A stretch of DNA of 64,000 nucleotides, from assembly GCA_900544075.1 (NCBI GenBank), contig UQTJ01000002.1, positions 62,001-126,000 of the forward strand, in the 5' to 3' direction. Positions 24,915 to 33,272 of the stretch are shown here, piece by piece. Positions within the stretch are counted from its first letter, which is position 1, and each line of letters begins with the position of its first letter. A model generated the notes under the pieces. It made no database searches and had not been told where the DNA came from. It was given only the letters and a program-made list of their open reading frames with translations. Position numbers and translations under genes: made by a program. Source of the stretch: an uncultured Bacteroides sp. (GTDB lineage Bacteria; Bacteroidota; Bacteroidia; Bacteroidales; Bacteroidaceae).

Positions 24915-25580
24915 ATGAATAAAATTGGGTGTTTGATTGTTTTCTTTATTTTCTTAGTCGTTGCCATAATTTATGACTGTGTTGATAGTAACAGAAGAAA
25001 CGAAGAAAGAGAAAAATACGATTCTTTGGAAAAAAGATTAATGGAATATGTAAATGAAAACGATTTTGAAATGGCATATAAGATTATGGACGAGGAAGGT
25101 ATGAATATTGATTATGTGCCTATTGCTGAAATCGACTATATGATAAAGAACAAAGATTTCATTTTTGCTTTAAACATTTCCAAAGACAGACTAAAAGATG
25201 AAGGTTATTACGCAAACTCAGTATTGGAGAACTTAATCTATATTTATAGTAATGGAGGGGAAGAAGATGTAATAAAAGCTATGTCGCTTATTAATTATCC
25301 TATAATAAATAATGCATCTCCAAGATATTGGGCTGGTACTGGATATTCATCAATCATGCGTCATTGGGCAACAGACGAAATAAACGAAATACATAGTAAG
25401 AATAATAACGCCATAAAAAAGCTATTGATACATTTAGACTATCAAGGAGCAGAATTAAGCCCAAAGTTCAAGAAAACTTTAGTTGCTCTACTACTACCTT
25501 CTACATCTTACGATGGTGATGATGTAATATATAATTATGATGAAGCTAACGAAATATGTAAAAAATTCAGACTAAAATGA
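24915..25580 (+). CDS. Single-pass membrane protein, unknown function
   Basis: A 221-aa protein with one N-terminal membrane helix (IGCLIVFFIFLVVAIIYDCV, residues about 4-23), then a charged coiled-coil-like stretch (RRNEEREKYDSLEKRLMEYV) and helical repeats resembling degenerate TPRs (NDFEMAYKIMDEEG, KDFIFALNISKDRL, SVLENLIYIYSNGG). ATG 24915 is preferred to an upstream in-frame ATG at 24897, because the latter overlaps the previous gene and 24915 has GGAAAGGAATAAA before it. The stop overlaps the next start as ATGA. No family is recognised. A membrane-tethered scaffold is possible. Confidence 0.6.
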   Translation: MNKIGCLIVFFIFLVVAIIYDCVDSNRRNEEREKYDSLEKRLMEYVNENDFEMAYKIMDEEGMNIDYVPIAEIDYMIKNKDFIFALNISKDRLKDEGYYANSVLENLIYIYSNGGEEDVIKAMSLINYPIINNASPRYWAGTGYSSIMRHWATDEINEIHSKNNNAIKKLLIHLDYQGAELSPKFKKTLVALLLPSTSYDGDDVIYNYDEANEICKKFRLK

Positions 25581-25954
25581 AAACATTACTCTACATTCTT
25601 GCCAATGGCATATACGCATTCCTTACCTTATCAATATTTTTAGGATACTTTGCATTAAAACATTGCAGTTACACAATATCTGATAATGGTGAAGATATAA
25701 ATCTTTTAGGAAAAGTTATTTTTACTGCTACATGCATTATAGCAATAATAATGTCTATACTAATAGGTATATTTGCTTACAAGAACTTTGATGAAGTTTT
25801 ATCAAGAAGTGACAAGTACAGATCAAGCAAAGTCGACCTTATGCAGAAAAGAATAAAACACTCATTTGGCATTGCTATAGCCAGCTTTTTTACTTTCGTG
25901 CTTACTATTCCAAGTATATGCATGTTTGTACTTTCCGTATTCATAAAAGAATAG
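25577..25954 (+). CDS. Small three-helix membrane protein
   Basis: This 125-aa protein has three hydrophobic helices: YILANGIYAFLTLSIFLGYF (about 5-24), VIFTATCIIAIIMSILIGIF (about 46-66) and FGIAIASFFTFVLTIPSICM (about 93-112), with a basic loop between the second and third (SRSDKYRSSKVDLMQKRIK). Its start overlaps the previous stop by four bases (ATGA), so translation is coupled. It is the last gene of the island; after it come the 11-bp-period repeats and the hairpin that face the POT-like gene. Function is unknown. Confidence 0.6.
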   Translation: MKTLLYILANGIYAFLTLSIFLGYFALKHCSYTISDNGEDINLLGKVIFTATCIIAIIMSILIGIFAYKNFDEVLSRSDKYRSSKVDLMQKRIKHSFGIAIASFFTFVLTIPSICMFVLSVFIKE

Positions 25955-25997
25955 AATAGATATAACATTAACACTGATTAAATATCATTTAAAGACC

Positions 25998-26157
25998 GTT
26001 TGAAAACCATTAGAGAAAGTATTGAAAAAGCTTTGCAAAACCCTTGCAAAAACCCATAATAAGAAGACGCATAACGAATAGCCTAAGAACTCATTCATTA
26101 TGCGTCTTCTCCTTTTCAAAATTTGTTCACTGCCCGTTCAGCAGCCGTCCACTGAAC
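25998..26157. repeat. Right-flank 11-bp arrays and hairpin of the island
   Basis: Units in 11-bp register run GTTTGAAAACC (25998), ATTAGAGAAAG (26009), TATTGAAAAAG (26020), CTTTGCAAAAC (26031), CCTTGCAAAAA (26042). Then a stem GACGCATAACGAA / TTCATTATGCGTC (about 26066-26106) resembles the prmA terminator stem, and GTTCA/GTCCA units follow at 26125, 26136 and 26147. On the minus strand the stem and T-rich tail would terminate the POT-like gene. Confidence 0.7.
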
Positions 26158-26163
26158 AGTATA

Positions 26164-27507
26164 TCATTTTCCGCTCTTTGTCGCCTTAGCATATATTATA
26201 AGCGCAACAGCCGAAATGGCACCAATACCCGTAAACCAGTACCAGATGTAATGCGCGTTTGCTGCATCGGCTTTCCATGCTTCTACGGAATCATACAGTG
26301 CAGGGTCAGGACAATATGCAGTAAGAAGAATACCTGACAAACCGAAACCTATTACTGAGGCAAGGAATGAGTGCAGATGGCTGAATCCTAAATAGAGCCC
26401 CTCCTCGCCTTTCGGAGCCTGGAGTGAGAAAAATTCCATGTATCGCGGAGAGATAAAACACTCGGCAAGTGCCTGAACCGCAATACCGGCTATCATCATC
26501 ACTGTGATAGGGTGCATACCGAAGATATCACCTTCAAACATATTTCCAATAGCCATAATCAATGCTGAAAGAGGGATAAGGAACATACCTACCGCCATAG
26601 ATGTCAGTGCCTTGCGCTTTGCCATAAGCTGGGTGATTATATTTACGAAGATTACCACCACGAAAGGATTTACATTGGCTATCCATCCCGGTTTTGCCGT
26701 TTCACCGGCCATACGGATAACGTATTTAGGCATTGTGGCATACATCTGATGCTGAATCATCCAGAAACCTGTCACGATAAATATCAGCAGAAGCAGACGG
26801 CCGTTGGTGAACACCTTGCCAAGCCCGCGGAACACTTCAGCCATGCTCTTTCCCTCGCCGGAAGTATTGGCTGAATGGAAGAAGAAAAATATGGTAAGAA
26901 GGGCTAAGAAGCACAATGTAGCCGAGAAGAAATTGATGTAGATATAAGCCTCATCGCCTACTACCGAACGCAATGGGTCGACAAAACATTTACCGGTAAA
27001 GGCTCCTATGTTAACCATCATATAGAAGATGGAATATCCGCGTGCTCGTGTTTCAGAGGTGGTTTCTCTTGCCACGGATGCGGAAATGATAGACTTGATA
27101 AACGAACCTCCGATAACCAATATAATCATCACCGGAACGATGAGCAGACGCAGGCTGCTTGTTTCAAGTCCTGTGAAATGAGTTTTTTCGCCATACTCTA
27201 CCAATCCTGCCGATTCGAGCATTACAGGCAGCATACCCAATCCAAGATAACCGATAGTAAGCAGGGTGAAAGCTATCAGAATAGCCTTACGGTAGCCTAT
27301 CTTGTCGGCAAAAGCTCCGGTGAACATCGGAAGGAAATAAAGTCCTCCTGAGAACAGACCGGAAATAAGACTCGCTTCGATATCGTTGAAGCCTAATGTG
27401 TTAGAAAGATAAAGTGTGATTACAATAAAGATGGCATAATAGGCCATACGTTCAAAAAGTTCCGACAGGTTGGCTGTCCAGAACGCACGAGAGAATTTTG
27501 TCATCAA
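26164..27507 (-). CDS. MFS/POT-like proton-coupled transporter
   Basis: A 447-aa inner-membrane transporter with about 12 helices. The first helix carries the POT-family-like ELFERMAYYAIFIVITLYL (ExxER-type), and the next loop holds the MFS A-motif GAFADKIGYRKAI. Charged TM residues and the central cytoplasmic loop fit proton-driven symport of peptides or related small molecules; the substrate cannot be fixed from sequence. Two bases precede the codon ATGATG, so the start may be Met1 or Met2. It is convergent with prmA across the island, and a YccF-family gene lies 35 bp upstream on the same strand. Confidence 0.8.
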   Translation of the reverse strand: MMTKFSRAFWTANLSELFERMAYYAIFIVITLYLSNTLGFNDIEASLISGLFSGGLYFLPMFTGAFADKIGYRKAILIAFTLLTIGYLGLGMLPVMLESAGLVEYGEKTHFTGLETSSLRLLIVPVMIILVIGGSFIKSIISASVARETTSETRARGYSIFYMMVNIGAFTGKCFVDPLRSVVGDEAYIYINFFSATLCFLALLTIFFFFHSANTSGEGKSMAEVFRGLGKVFTNGRLLLLIFIVTGFWMIQHQMYATMPKYVIRMAGETAKPGWIANVNPFVVVIFVNIITQLMAKRKALTSMAVGMFLIPLSALIMAIGNMFEGDIFGMHPITVMMIAGIAVQALAECFISPRYMEFFSLQAPKGEEGLYLGFSHLHSFLASVIGFGLSGILLTAYCPDPALYDSVEAWKADAANAHYIWYWFTGIGAISAVALIIYAKATKSGK

Positions 27508-27542
27508 TTAAAAAAGTGTTATAGGTTAAAAAATAAATATCT

Positions 27543-27911
27543 TCAAGATATAGTCTTACCAAACGGTGTAAGGGCAAGTCCGGCCAACTTGAAATGCTGC
27601 ATACCGAATGGTATTCCTATGACGGTGATGCACAGTAATGCCCCGAAAAGCAGATGGGTAAGCGCAATCCATATTCCGCCCAACAGAATCCATAGCAGAT
27701 TCATAAGCACACTCAGACATCCTCCGTCAGAAGGGGTACTCTGAACTTTCACACCAAAAGGGAAAAGTGCAAGCATAGCCAGTTTAAGTGTCTGCAGTCC
27801 GAAAGGTATTCCTATGATGGTTATCATAAGAAGAAAGCTGGATATTACATATTCCAGACATACGAATAATCCTCCACAGATTATCCAAAGAATGTTCATC
27901 AGAATGTTCAT
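27543..27911 (-). CDS. YccF-family inner-membrane protein
   Basis: This 122-aa small membrane protein has the duplicated YccF domain. Two related halves each contain an N-x-L-W-I hydrophobic helix and a GIPFG motif: NILWIICGGLFVCLEYVI with IIGIPFGLQTLKLA, then NLLWILLGGIWIALTHLL with VIGIPFGMQHFKLA, ending LALTPFGK. Four helices in total fit the family length. The function of YccF is not known. It shares orientation with the transporter gene downstream. Upstream of its start is a 7-bp-period AACTAAT-type array (about 27915-27955 on the minus strand). Confidence 0.88.
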   Translation of the reverse strand: MNILMNILWIICGGLFVCLEYVISSFLLMITIIGIPFGLQTLKLAMLALFPFGVKVQSTPSDGGCLSVLMNLLWILLGGIWIALTHLLFGALLCITVIGIPFGMQHFKLAGLALTPFGKTIS

Positions 27912-27984
27912 GCGATAATTAGTTATTAGTTGTTGGTTATTAGTTATCAGTAACCCGCAAGTAGTAATTATTAACTGTTAATTA

Positions 27985-28893
27985 TTAATTCTTAATTGTT
28001 AACTCCAATAAGTCGCTCATAGAGCCGTTAAATACATTAAGGTCTACCTGCTCGCTTATTCCAGGCATGGTTCCTACGTCAGTATGCTGCCAAAATTTCC
28101 ATTCGCCTTCGTACCTCACAGAATCGACATAATAATGGGCAATCCAGTAAGGGTATGTATTAAAAACAGAATCGGACAGATATTTGTTCTTGAATTTATA
28201 TGAAGTATATAATATAGGTTTCACCTTGTAGTGTCTTTCCACTCTGTTAAGCCATACTAACAGGTCCCTTTTTAGTTTTGCCACATCCTTAGGCTTCTTT
28301 TCTATATCGAGCACAGGCGGCAGGTCGCCGGCCTTCAGCTTAACGTTGTCTATAAAGAAATCGGCCTGTTTCACTGGGTCAGTATTGGGATTGTAGAAAT
28401 GGTATGCTCCACGAATGAAGTGTGTACTGTCGGCCTCGGCAAAATTATAGTCGAAAGCCTTGTCTTTGAAATCCCCTCCCTCGGTAGCCTTGATAAAGAC
28501 GAAACGTACGGGAAACTGTGCATACTGAACTGTCTTCAGAGCTCTCCAGTCTATTTCGTCCTGATGGTGAGAAACGTCTATTCCGTGTACAGCATATCCG
28601 TAGGGCAGACATACACCGTACGCTTTCATACCGTAGCATGGTTTCCACCTGTAAGAATACGGGCGGATAAAGAAATAATAAAACCCAACCACAAATATCA
28701 AAGCGCCGAGTGCCATCAGAGCATAATGTGCAGCATCCGAGAGTTTACGGGGCTGTGTCTGTTTCTTTGGAGTGGAAGATTTAGCCTTTACGGTTTTTCG
28801 TCCACCGGACTTTGCTGTCTGAGTTGGTTTACGTCTGACAACTGGCTTTCTTGCAGCCTTCTTCTCCACAGAAACTTTCGGTTCTTTGATCAT
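27985..28893 (-). CDS. Membrane-anchored GH25 lysozyme
   Basis: A glycoside hydrolase family 25 muramidase (302 aa from ATG 28893) predicted to cut the MurNAc-GlcNAc bond of peptidoglycan. The N-terminus is very basic (KKAARKPVVRRKPTQTAK) and is followed by one membrane helix (YALMALGALIFVVGFYYFFI), placing the enzyme in the periplasm. The catalytic domain begins YAVHGIDVSHHQDEIDW with the family Asp in GIDVSHHQ, continues with FVFIKATEGGDF and GAYHFYNPN, and has the acidic pair DLPPVLDIEKKP; WKFWQHTD and VDLNVFNG close the barrel. A GTG 11 codons earlier is possible, but it sits next to promoter-like sequence. Confidence 0.85.
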   Translation of the reverse strand: MIKEPKVSVEKKAARKPVVRRKPTQTAKSGGRKTVKAKSSTPKKQTQPRKLSDAAHYALMALGALIFVVGFYYFFIRPYSYRWKPCYGMKAYGVCLPYGYAVHGIDVSHHQDEIDWRALKTVQYAQFPVRFVFIKATEGGDFKDKAFDYNFAEADSTHFIRGAYHFYNPNTDPVKQADFFIDNVKLKAGDLPPVLDIEKKPKDVAKLKRDLLVWLNRVERHYKVKPILYTSYKFKNKYLSDSVFNTYPYWIAHYYVDSVRYEGEWKFWQHTDVGTMPGISEQVDLNVFNGSMSDLLELTIKN

Positions 28894-28937
28894 TGGTTTT
28901 AAAATATAGATTACAAGTACATACACAATAGTAAAAG

Positions 28938-28983
28938 AATCACCACAGGAGCATACATACTCTGTTGCTTGTCTGTGGTGATT
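28938..28983 (-). terminator. Terminator of pfp
   Basis: AATCACCACAG (28938-28948) pairs with CTGTGGTGATT (28973-28983). Read on the minus strand the stem is followed by CTTTTACTATT. It separates pfp from the GH25 gene. Confidence 0.7.
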
Positions 28984-29018
28984 CCCGGCAATTATATCAT
29001 ATCAGTCATTAACCGATA

Positions 29019-30662
29019 TTATTTAGCCTGTTCCAACTGAAGAGTCTTAGTTGGCTGGTCGCAAACTTCTGTAGGACCGAAGTACTGGATAGGACCCGGA
29101 TAAACGTATGCAGTTTCCTTAGCCCAAGCTTCACGCTGTGCAGCGAATGCTTTGAAAGGAGCACCGTCAAGTTTAACAAGAGCCTTCTGTATAACAGGTT
29201 TCATTTCGCCGTGACGACGTTCCATGTTCATCATCATTGTGATAGGCACACCACCTGCAATCCATTCAGCAGCAGGAGCAGTAGTGTTGCGTACTGATGA
29301 CATATAACCTGTCTTACCGCTTGCAATAAGCAATGAAGCAGTGTAACCGAGTGAGTAGCAGTAGTCAGCATCGAAGTTAGATGGAGCAGCGCAACGTCCT
29401 TCGTAACCGAAGAAGTGGTGCTGTGCAGAGAACTTACCTACAAACTTGCCTTCAGCCTTCCATGCAGCAAGTTTCTTTGCAACCATTTCAGAAAGAAGTT
29501 TTTCTGTTTCGATAAGTGATACCTGTACGTTTCCGTGTGGGTCGCGGTCGAGTGACAACTGACGAGCTACACCTTCTGGAAGAGAAGCGTAGATAGCTGA
29601 GTTTTCAGCAGAAAGTTTGCTGATGATATATTCACGCTGCTTGTTAGGCTCAATCTTGTTGAATTCTTCGCCGTTAGCAGCAAGGAAGTCGTTCAATTCA
29701 GCGATAAGAGCCTTCATAGCTGGGATGAACTCGATAAGACCTTCTGGGATAAGAACTGTACCGAAGTTGTTACCTTCAGCAGCACGGTCAGCTACAGCCT
29801 GAGCGATATAAGTTACAACATCGTCAAGTGACATGTTCTTAGCTTCAACTTCTTCAGAGATGATACAGATGTTTGGCTGAGTCTGAAGAGCACATTCAAG
29901 AGCGATGTGAGAAGCAGAACGTCCCATCAATTTGATGAAGTGCCAGTACTTGCGAGCTGAGTTACAGTCGCGTTCGATGTTACCGATAACTTCTGAGTAA
30001 GTCTTACAAGCAGTATCGAAACCGAATGAAGTTTCAATCATTTCGTTCTTCAAGTCACCGTCGATAGTCTTAGGACAACCGATTACCTGTACGCCATAGT
30101 TCTTGGCAGCATAGTATTCAGCCAATACACAAGCGTTAGTGTTAGAGTCGTCACCACCGATGATAACCAAAGCCTTGATACCAAGTTCTTTAAGGATTTC
30201 GTAACCTTTTTCGAACTGTTCTTCTTTTTCAAGTTTTGTACGACCTGAACCGATGATATCGAAACCACCTGTGTTGCGGTATTCGTCGATGATATCAGCA
30301 GTAAGTTCTTTATATTTGTGGTCTACCAAACCGCCAGGACCAAGGATAAATCCGTAAAGCTTGTTGTTAGGATTAAGTTTCTTGATACCGTCGAAAAGAC
30401 CTGAGATTACGTTGTGTCCACCTGGAGCCTGTCCACCAGACAAGATAACACCAACATTCATTTCTGCAGTGTTCTGAGCCTGTCCTTCTACGAACTGAAT
30501 CAAAGGCATTCCGTATGTATTAGGGAACAACTTCTTGATAGCTTCCTGGTCGGCTACTGACTGAGTAGCTTCACCTTCTTTCACTGCAACCGCACCTGTC
30601 AGGGCTTTAGGTAATTTTGGCTGATAAGCAGCTCTTGCAATTTGTAATGCACTTTTTGTCAT
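29019..30662 (-). CDS. pfp: Diphosphate-dependent phosphofructokinase (PPi-PFK)
   Basis: This 547-aa cytoplasmic enzyme of glycolysis and gluconeogenesis transfers phosphate between PPi and fructose-6-phosphate reversibly. The length and N-terminal extension are those of the long PPi-PFK group. The substrate motif reads GGDDSNTNAC: Asp in place of the second Gly of the ATP-type GGDGS, the mark of PPi specificity. PKTIDGDLKN contains the catalytic Thr-x-Asp-x-Asp region, and KLMGRSASHIALECALQTQP is also family-typical. Codon choice is strongly biased (GAA, AAG, frequent CTT/GTT), as in highly expressed genes. A strong terminator follows, and a 22/11-bp array lies upstream. Confidence 0.92.
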   Translation of the reverse strand: MTKSALQIARAAYQPKLPKALTGAVAVKEGEATQSVADQEAIKKLFPNTYGMPLIQFVEGQAQNTAEMNVGVILSGGQAPGGHNVISGLFDGIKKLNPNNKLYGFILGPGGLVDHKYKELTADIIDEYRNTGGFDIIGSGRTKLEKEEQFEKGYEILKELGIKALVIIGGDDSNTNACVLAEYYAAKNYGVQVIGCPKTIDGDLKNEMIETSFGFDTACKTYSEVIGNIERDCNSARKYWHFIKLMGRSASHIALECALQTQPNICIISEEVEAKNMSLDDVVTYIAQAVADRAAEGNNFGTVLIPEGLIEFIPAMKALIAELNDFLAANGEEFNKIEPNKQREYIISKLSAENSAIYASLPEGVARQLSLDRDPHGNVQVSLIETEKLLSEMVAKKLAAWKAEGKFVGKFSAQHHFFGYEGRCAAPSNFDADYCYSLGYTASLLIASGKTGYMSSVRNTTAPAAEWIAGGVPITMMMNMERRHGEMKPVIQKALVKLDGAPFKAFAAQREAWAKETAYVYPGPIQYFGPTEVCDQPTKTLQLEQAK

Positions 30663-30710
30663 AATTCTAATATTTATTTATATAAAGGTGTATGTATATT
30701 TTCAATATAA

Positions 30711-30776
30711 AAAACGCTTCGTCGTTTCACATAAAACGCTTCGTCATTTTCTCCCAAACGCTTCGTCGTTTTTTCT
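30711..30776. repeat. Three-copy CGCTTCGTC array (22-bp period, 11-bp subunits)
   Basis: AAAACGCTTCG occurs at 30711 and 30733 and CAAACGCTTCG at 30755, alternating with TCGTTTCACAT, TCATTTTCTCC and TCGTTTTTTCT: exact 11-bp register. AAACG and CGTTT in each 22-bp unit form a short palindrome with a 6-nt loop. It lies between divergent pfp and the 88-aa gene; the rest of 30777-30990 is AT-rich with a TATCTTTA -7-like box near 30943. Confidence 0.8.
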
Positions 30777-30990
30777 GAAGACTTTTTGCGCCCTCACGCG
30801 ACATCGTACAAACGCATACCCGCGAGTTTTTTAACTCGTGCAAATTTCGCTTTTTTTTCGGAAATACGAAAATGAGAGATAAAAAATTTACACAGCAAGA
30901 ATATTATTTGACAAAAAGGTATGGATATTTCAACAAAAACACTATCTTTACGTCAAATTCATTTTATTCACTAATTAAATACTTTGATTT

Positions 30991-31257
30991 ATGGCTAAAA
31001 GAAGAAACTTAAAGAAACATGTAAACTATATTTCTGACGTAATGGTTGGTATGTGTATCATCGAAAGCATGAACTGCGACAATGAAAGAAGAGAAGCGAT
31101 AGGCGACCTTGTAGGAAAAGTTCTTGACCTTCGTGCAGACATCGTAAGCCGCATAAGCCATACTGAACCGGGCAATGTAAAGGCTTTCTACAAGAAACTG
31201 AAAGATGATTTTAACACACAGATTGAAGAAGTTTTCAAAAAACTGAACGAAAAATAA
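30991..31257 (+). CDS. Conserved-looking 88-aa helical protein
   Basis: An 88-aa soluble protein, predicted almost entirely helical, beginning with a basic patch (MAKRRNLKKHVNYISDVMVG) and ending KKLNEK. A central segment (NERREAIGDLVGKVLDLRAD) and C-terminal FYKKLKDDFNTQIEEVFKKL are amphipathic, suggesting a helical bundle or dimer. I know no function. A promoter-like box lies about 40 bp upstream, and the acyltransferase gene follows 16 bp after the stop, so the two may be co-transcribed. Its codon use resembles the core genes and not the island. Confidence 0.7.
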   Translation: MAKRRNLKKHVNYISDVMVGMCIIESMNCDNERREAIGDLVGKVLDLRADIVSRISHTEPGNVKAFYKKLKDDFNTQIEEVFKKLNEK

Positions 31258-31273
31258 GTCCGACGCACAAGAA

Positions 31274-31828
31274 ATGAAGAAAGCACTTTTTAGCTTTATA
31301 TATTTCAAGCTGTTGGGATGGAAAGCTGAGGTCAATGTCCCGGACTATGACAAATGCATAATCTGTGCGGCTCCCCACACCACGAACTGGGACCTTATCA
31401 TCGGTAAACTATTCATAGGTGCCATAGGGCGAGAATCCGGCTTCTTCATGAAGAAAGAATGGTTCTTCTTCCCGCTGGGATACCTGTTCAGATGGATGGG
31501 AGGAATACCGGTAAACAGAGGCAAACGCACTTCGCTGGTAGAAAGCACTGTGGAACTTATCAGGAAAAGCCCTAAATTCCATTTGGCCATTACCCCGGAA
31601 GGAACACGTTCGGCCAATCCTAACTGGAAAAAGGGATTTTATTTCATTGCCAACGGAGCCGGAATACCGATTGTACTTATCGGAATAGACTATCAGAAGA
31701 AATGCATCTACGCCAATAAGGCTGTCATGCCTACGGGCGACATTGATAAAGACATGCGCGAGATTAAACTATACTTCAAGGATTTCAAAGGCAAGTATCC
31801 GGAGAAATTCGATTTAGGAGAAATATAA
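31274..31828 (+). CDS. PlsC-like 1-acylglycerol-3-phosphate acyltransferase family protein
   Basis: This 184-aa acyltransferase has the H-x4-D catalytic motif in CAAPHTTNWDLIIG (residues about 34-47), a GRESGFFMKKEWFFFP second block, the glycerophosphate-binding GIPVNRGKR, and the fourth block AITPEGTRSAN. Enzymes of this family put the second acyl chain on lysophosphatidate or acylate other lipids at the inner-membrane face. At 184 aa it is a short form without an extra N-terminal membrane domain, as in many Bacteroidetes paralogues, so the acceptor may differ from lysophosphatidate. It is followed by a bidirectional terminator. Confidence 0.82.
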   Translation: MKKALFSFIYFKLLGWKAEVNVPDYDKCIICAAPHTTNWDLIIGKLFIGAIGRESGFFMKKEWFFFPLGYLFRWMGGIPVNRGKRTSLVESTVELIRKSPKFHLAITPEGTRSANPNWKKGFYFIANGAGIPIVLIGIDYQKKCIYANKAVMPTGDIDKDMREIKLYFKDFKGKYPEKFDLGEI

Positions 31829-31830
31829 CA

Positions 31831-31868
31831 GAAAAGACCGCCCGGAATCACTTCCAGACGGTCTTTTC
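31831..31868. terminator. Bidirectional terminator
   Basis: AAAAGACCG (31832-31840) and GGAA pair with TTCC and CGGTCTTTT (to about 31867), with A-tract and T-tract on both sides. It serves the acyltransferase gene and the convergent ROK gene. Confidence 0.75.
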
Positions 31869-31888
31869 TGTTTATCAAGATAACATTA

Positions 31889-33091
31889 TTACAAAACAAA
31901 AAGATTACTTCTTGACAATAGGGCTGCACCTACTGCATTAGCCTTTTCCTTCAACTCTGACAATACGATATCAGAATCGCGGTACATCATATTCAGCGTG
32001 TGCTTTCTGATGGCAGATATCACAGGATGCAGAAGATAATCGCCTACTCTTGACAAATCCCCTCCTATTATAACCTGCTCCGGATTGAAGATGTTTATCA
32101 GTCCTCCTATGTGGCGGCCTAACTTCTGTCCTATTTCTTCCACAAGTTCTATGGCAAGCACATCTTCTCTTTCCACAGCATTGAATATATCATCAAGTTC
32201 TATTTCGTCAATTGATTTCTCTTTCAGCACGATAGAGCTTTCCCCGTTCTTCAGACGTTCGATAAATTTACGGTATAATGCCGAACAAGACACCTCGGTT
32301 TCGATACATCCCTTCTTTCCGCAGTGACAAATCTGCTGATTGTCATATCCGAAATTATGGCCGAACTCACCGGCGAAACCTGACATACCGTTGTAAAGCT
32401 TACCGTCGATAATGATACCCATTCCAAGTCCCCAACTGATGTTGATGAAAATCACATTTCGCGGACATTTCACCGAATGCAGCATATATTCTCCGTAAGC
32501 AGTGGTTCTGCTGTCGTTATCGACACAGGTATTGATACCTATTCTGTCGGTAATCATCTCGCTTATTGGTGTCTGTGCAAAATTGAATGTTCCGTAGCTG
32601 CATCCTGTCACCGGATTTACACGTCCGTGCAATGCCACACATACATTGAGATATTTCTCCTTGTCATACGGCAATGAATTAATGTACGACAAAATCTCAT
32701 CACACATATTATCAAGACATTCTACAGTATTTTCGCGTTTAAAAGGAATCCCGGTCTTATAATCTACTATTTCTCCCTTGAAATTGACAACACAGAAAGT
32801 AAGATATTTCCTCGCCGCCTCAACTCCGAGAAAGTAACCTGCATTAGGGTTTAAGCCATATAGATTAGGATGTCTGCCCCCGTTAGTTTCCAATTTTCCA
32901 TTATCGTCTACATATCCGTCTTCACACATCTCGTCTATCAACTTGGTAATGGTAGGAATACTTAAATCCATATCTTTCGACAGGTCAGTAATCGTAGCAT
33001 CACCATTATAGATAAAATATGTAATTATACGACGCTTCATCGTAGCATTTTTAGTGCCTTTCTTAATTTCATCCAATAGCCTCTGTCCCAT
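31889..33091 (-). CDS. ROK-family transcriptional regulator (NagC/Mlc-like)
   Basis: A 400-aa repressor-type ROK protein. The N-terminal winged HTH reads ATITDLSKDMDLSIPTITKL (about 35-55). The sugar-binding ROK domain includes YFLGVEAARKYLTF, the glycine-rich NISWGLGMGIIIDGKLYNG, GEFGHNFG and the zinc-binding C-x-C-G-x2-G-C-x-E motif (ICHCGKKGCIETEVSC). It sits divergent from nagB, which suggests control by amino-sugar phosphates, although Bacteroides ROK regulators vary in ligand. ATG 33091 (MGQRLLDEIKKG) is preferred over a GTG at 33118, because a TATTTTTG -7 box lies at 33120-33127. Confidence 0.85.
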   Translation of the reverse strand: MGQRLLDEIKKGTKNATMKRRIITYFIYNGDATITDLSKDMDLSIPTITKLIDEMCEDGYVDDNGKLETNGGRHPNLYGLNPNAGYFLGVEAARKYLTFCVVNFKGEIVDYKTGIPFKRENTVECLDNMCDEILSYINSLPYDKEKYLNVCVALHGRVNPVTGCSYGTFNFAQTPISEMITDRIGINTCVDNDSRTTAYGEYMLHSVKCPRNVIFINISWGLGMGIIIDGKLYNGMSGFAGEFGHNFGYDNQQICHCGKKGCIETEVSCSALYRKFIERLKNGESSIVLKEKSIDEIELDDIFNAVEREDVLAIELVEEIGQKLGRHIGGLINIFNPEQVIIGGDLSRVGDYLLHPVISAIRKHTLNMMYRDSDIVLSELKEKANAVGAALLSRSNLFVL

Positions 33092-33119
33092 ATTTATATT
33101 TTTTGTAGTATATGCCACA

Positions 33120-33127
33120 AAAATAAT
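33120..33127 (-). promoter_or_regulatory. -7 box TATTTTTG for the ROK gene
   Basis: TATTTTTG on the minus strand fits TAnnTTTG and would start transcription near 33113, 22 nt before ATG 33091. It lies back to back with the nagB promoter. Confidence 0.5.
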
Positions 33128-33169
33128 AGTTTTTTTTAATATCCCGCCTATAAAAATTCTTTTTTTTTA

Positions 33170-33201
33170 TTTGCCTTTCTAATTTATGATAGGTATCTTT
33201 G
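33170..33201 (+). promoter_or_regulatory. nagB promoter
   Basis: TTTG (33170-33173), exactly 20 bp, then TATCTTTG (33194-33201): a full consensus Bacteroidota promoter in an AT-rich region shared with the divergent ROK regulator. The leader to the nagB ATG is about 65 nt. Confidence 0.8.
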
Positions 33202-33272
33202 CATAGTTATCAAAAAATCTTTGTTATAAGACATAGTTAACTAAATTTATAAACTAATAAAACCAAAAAATC

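Noticed and set aside
17684..26163. Prophage, integrative element or insertion sequence
   Set aside because: No integrase, transposase, relaxase, structural phage gene or tRNA-derived attachment site is visible; only the similar terminator flanks suggest insertion.
29019..30662. ATP-dependent phosphofructokinase
   Set aside because: The GGDDS motif and the length of 547 aa mark the PPi-dependent class.
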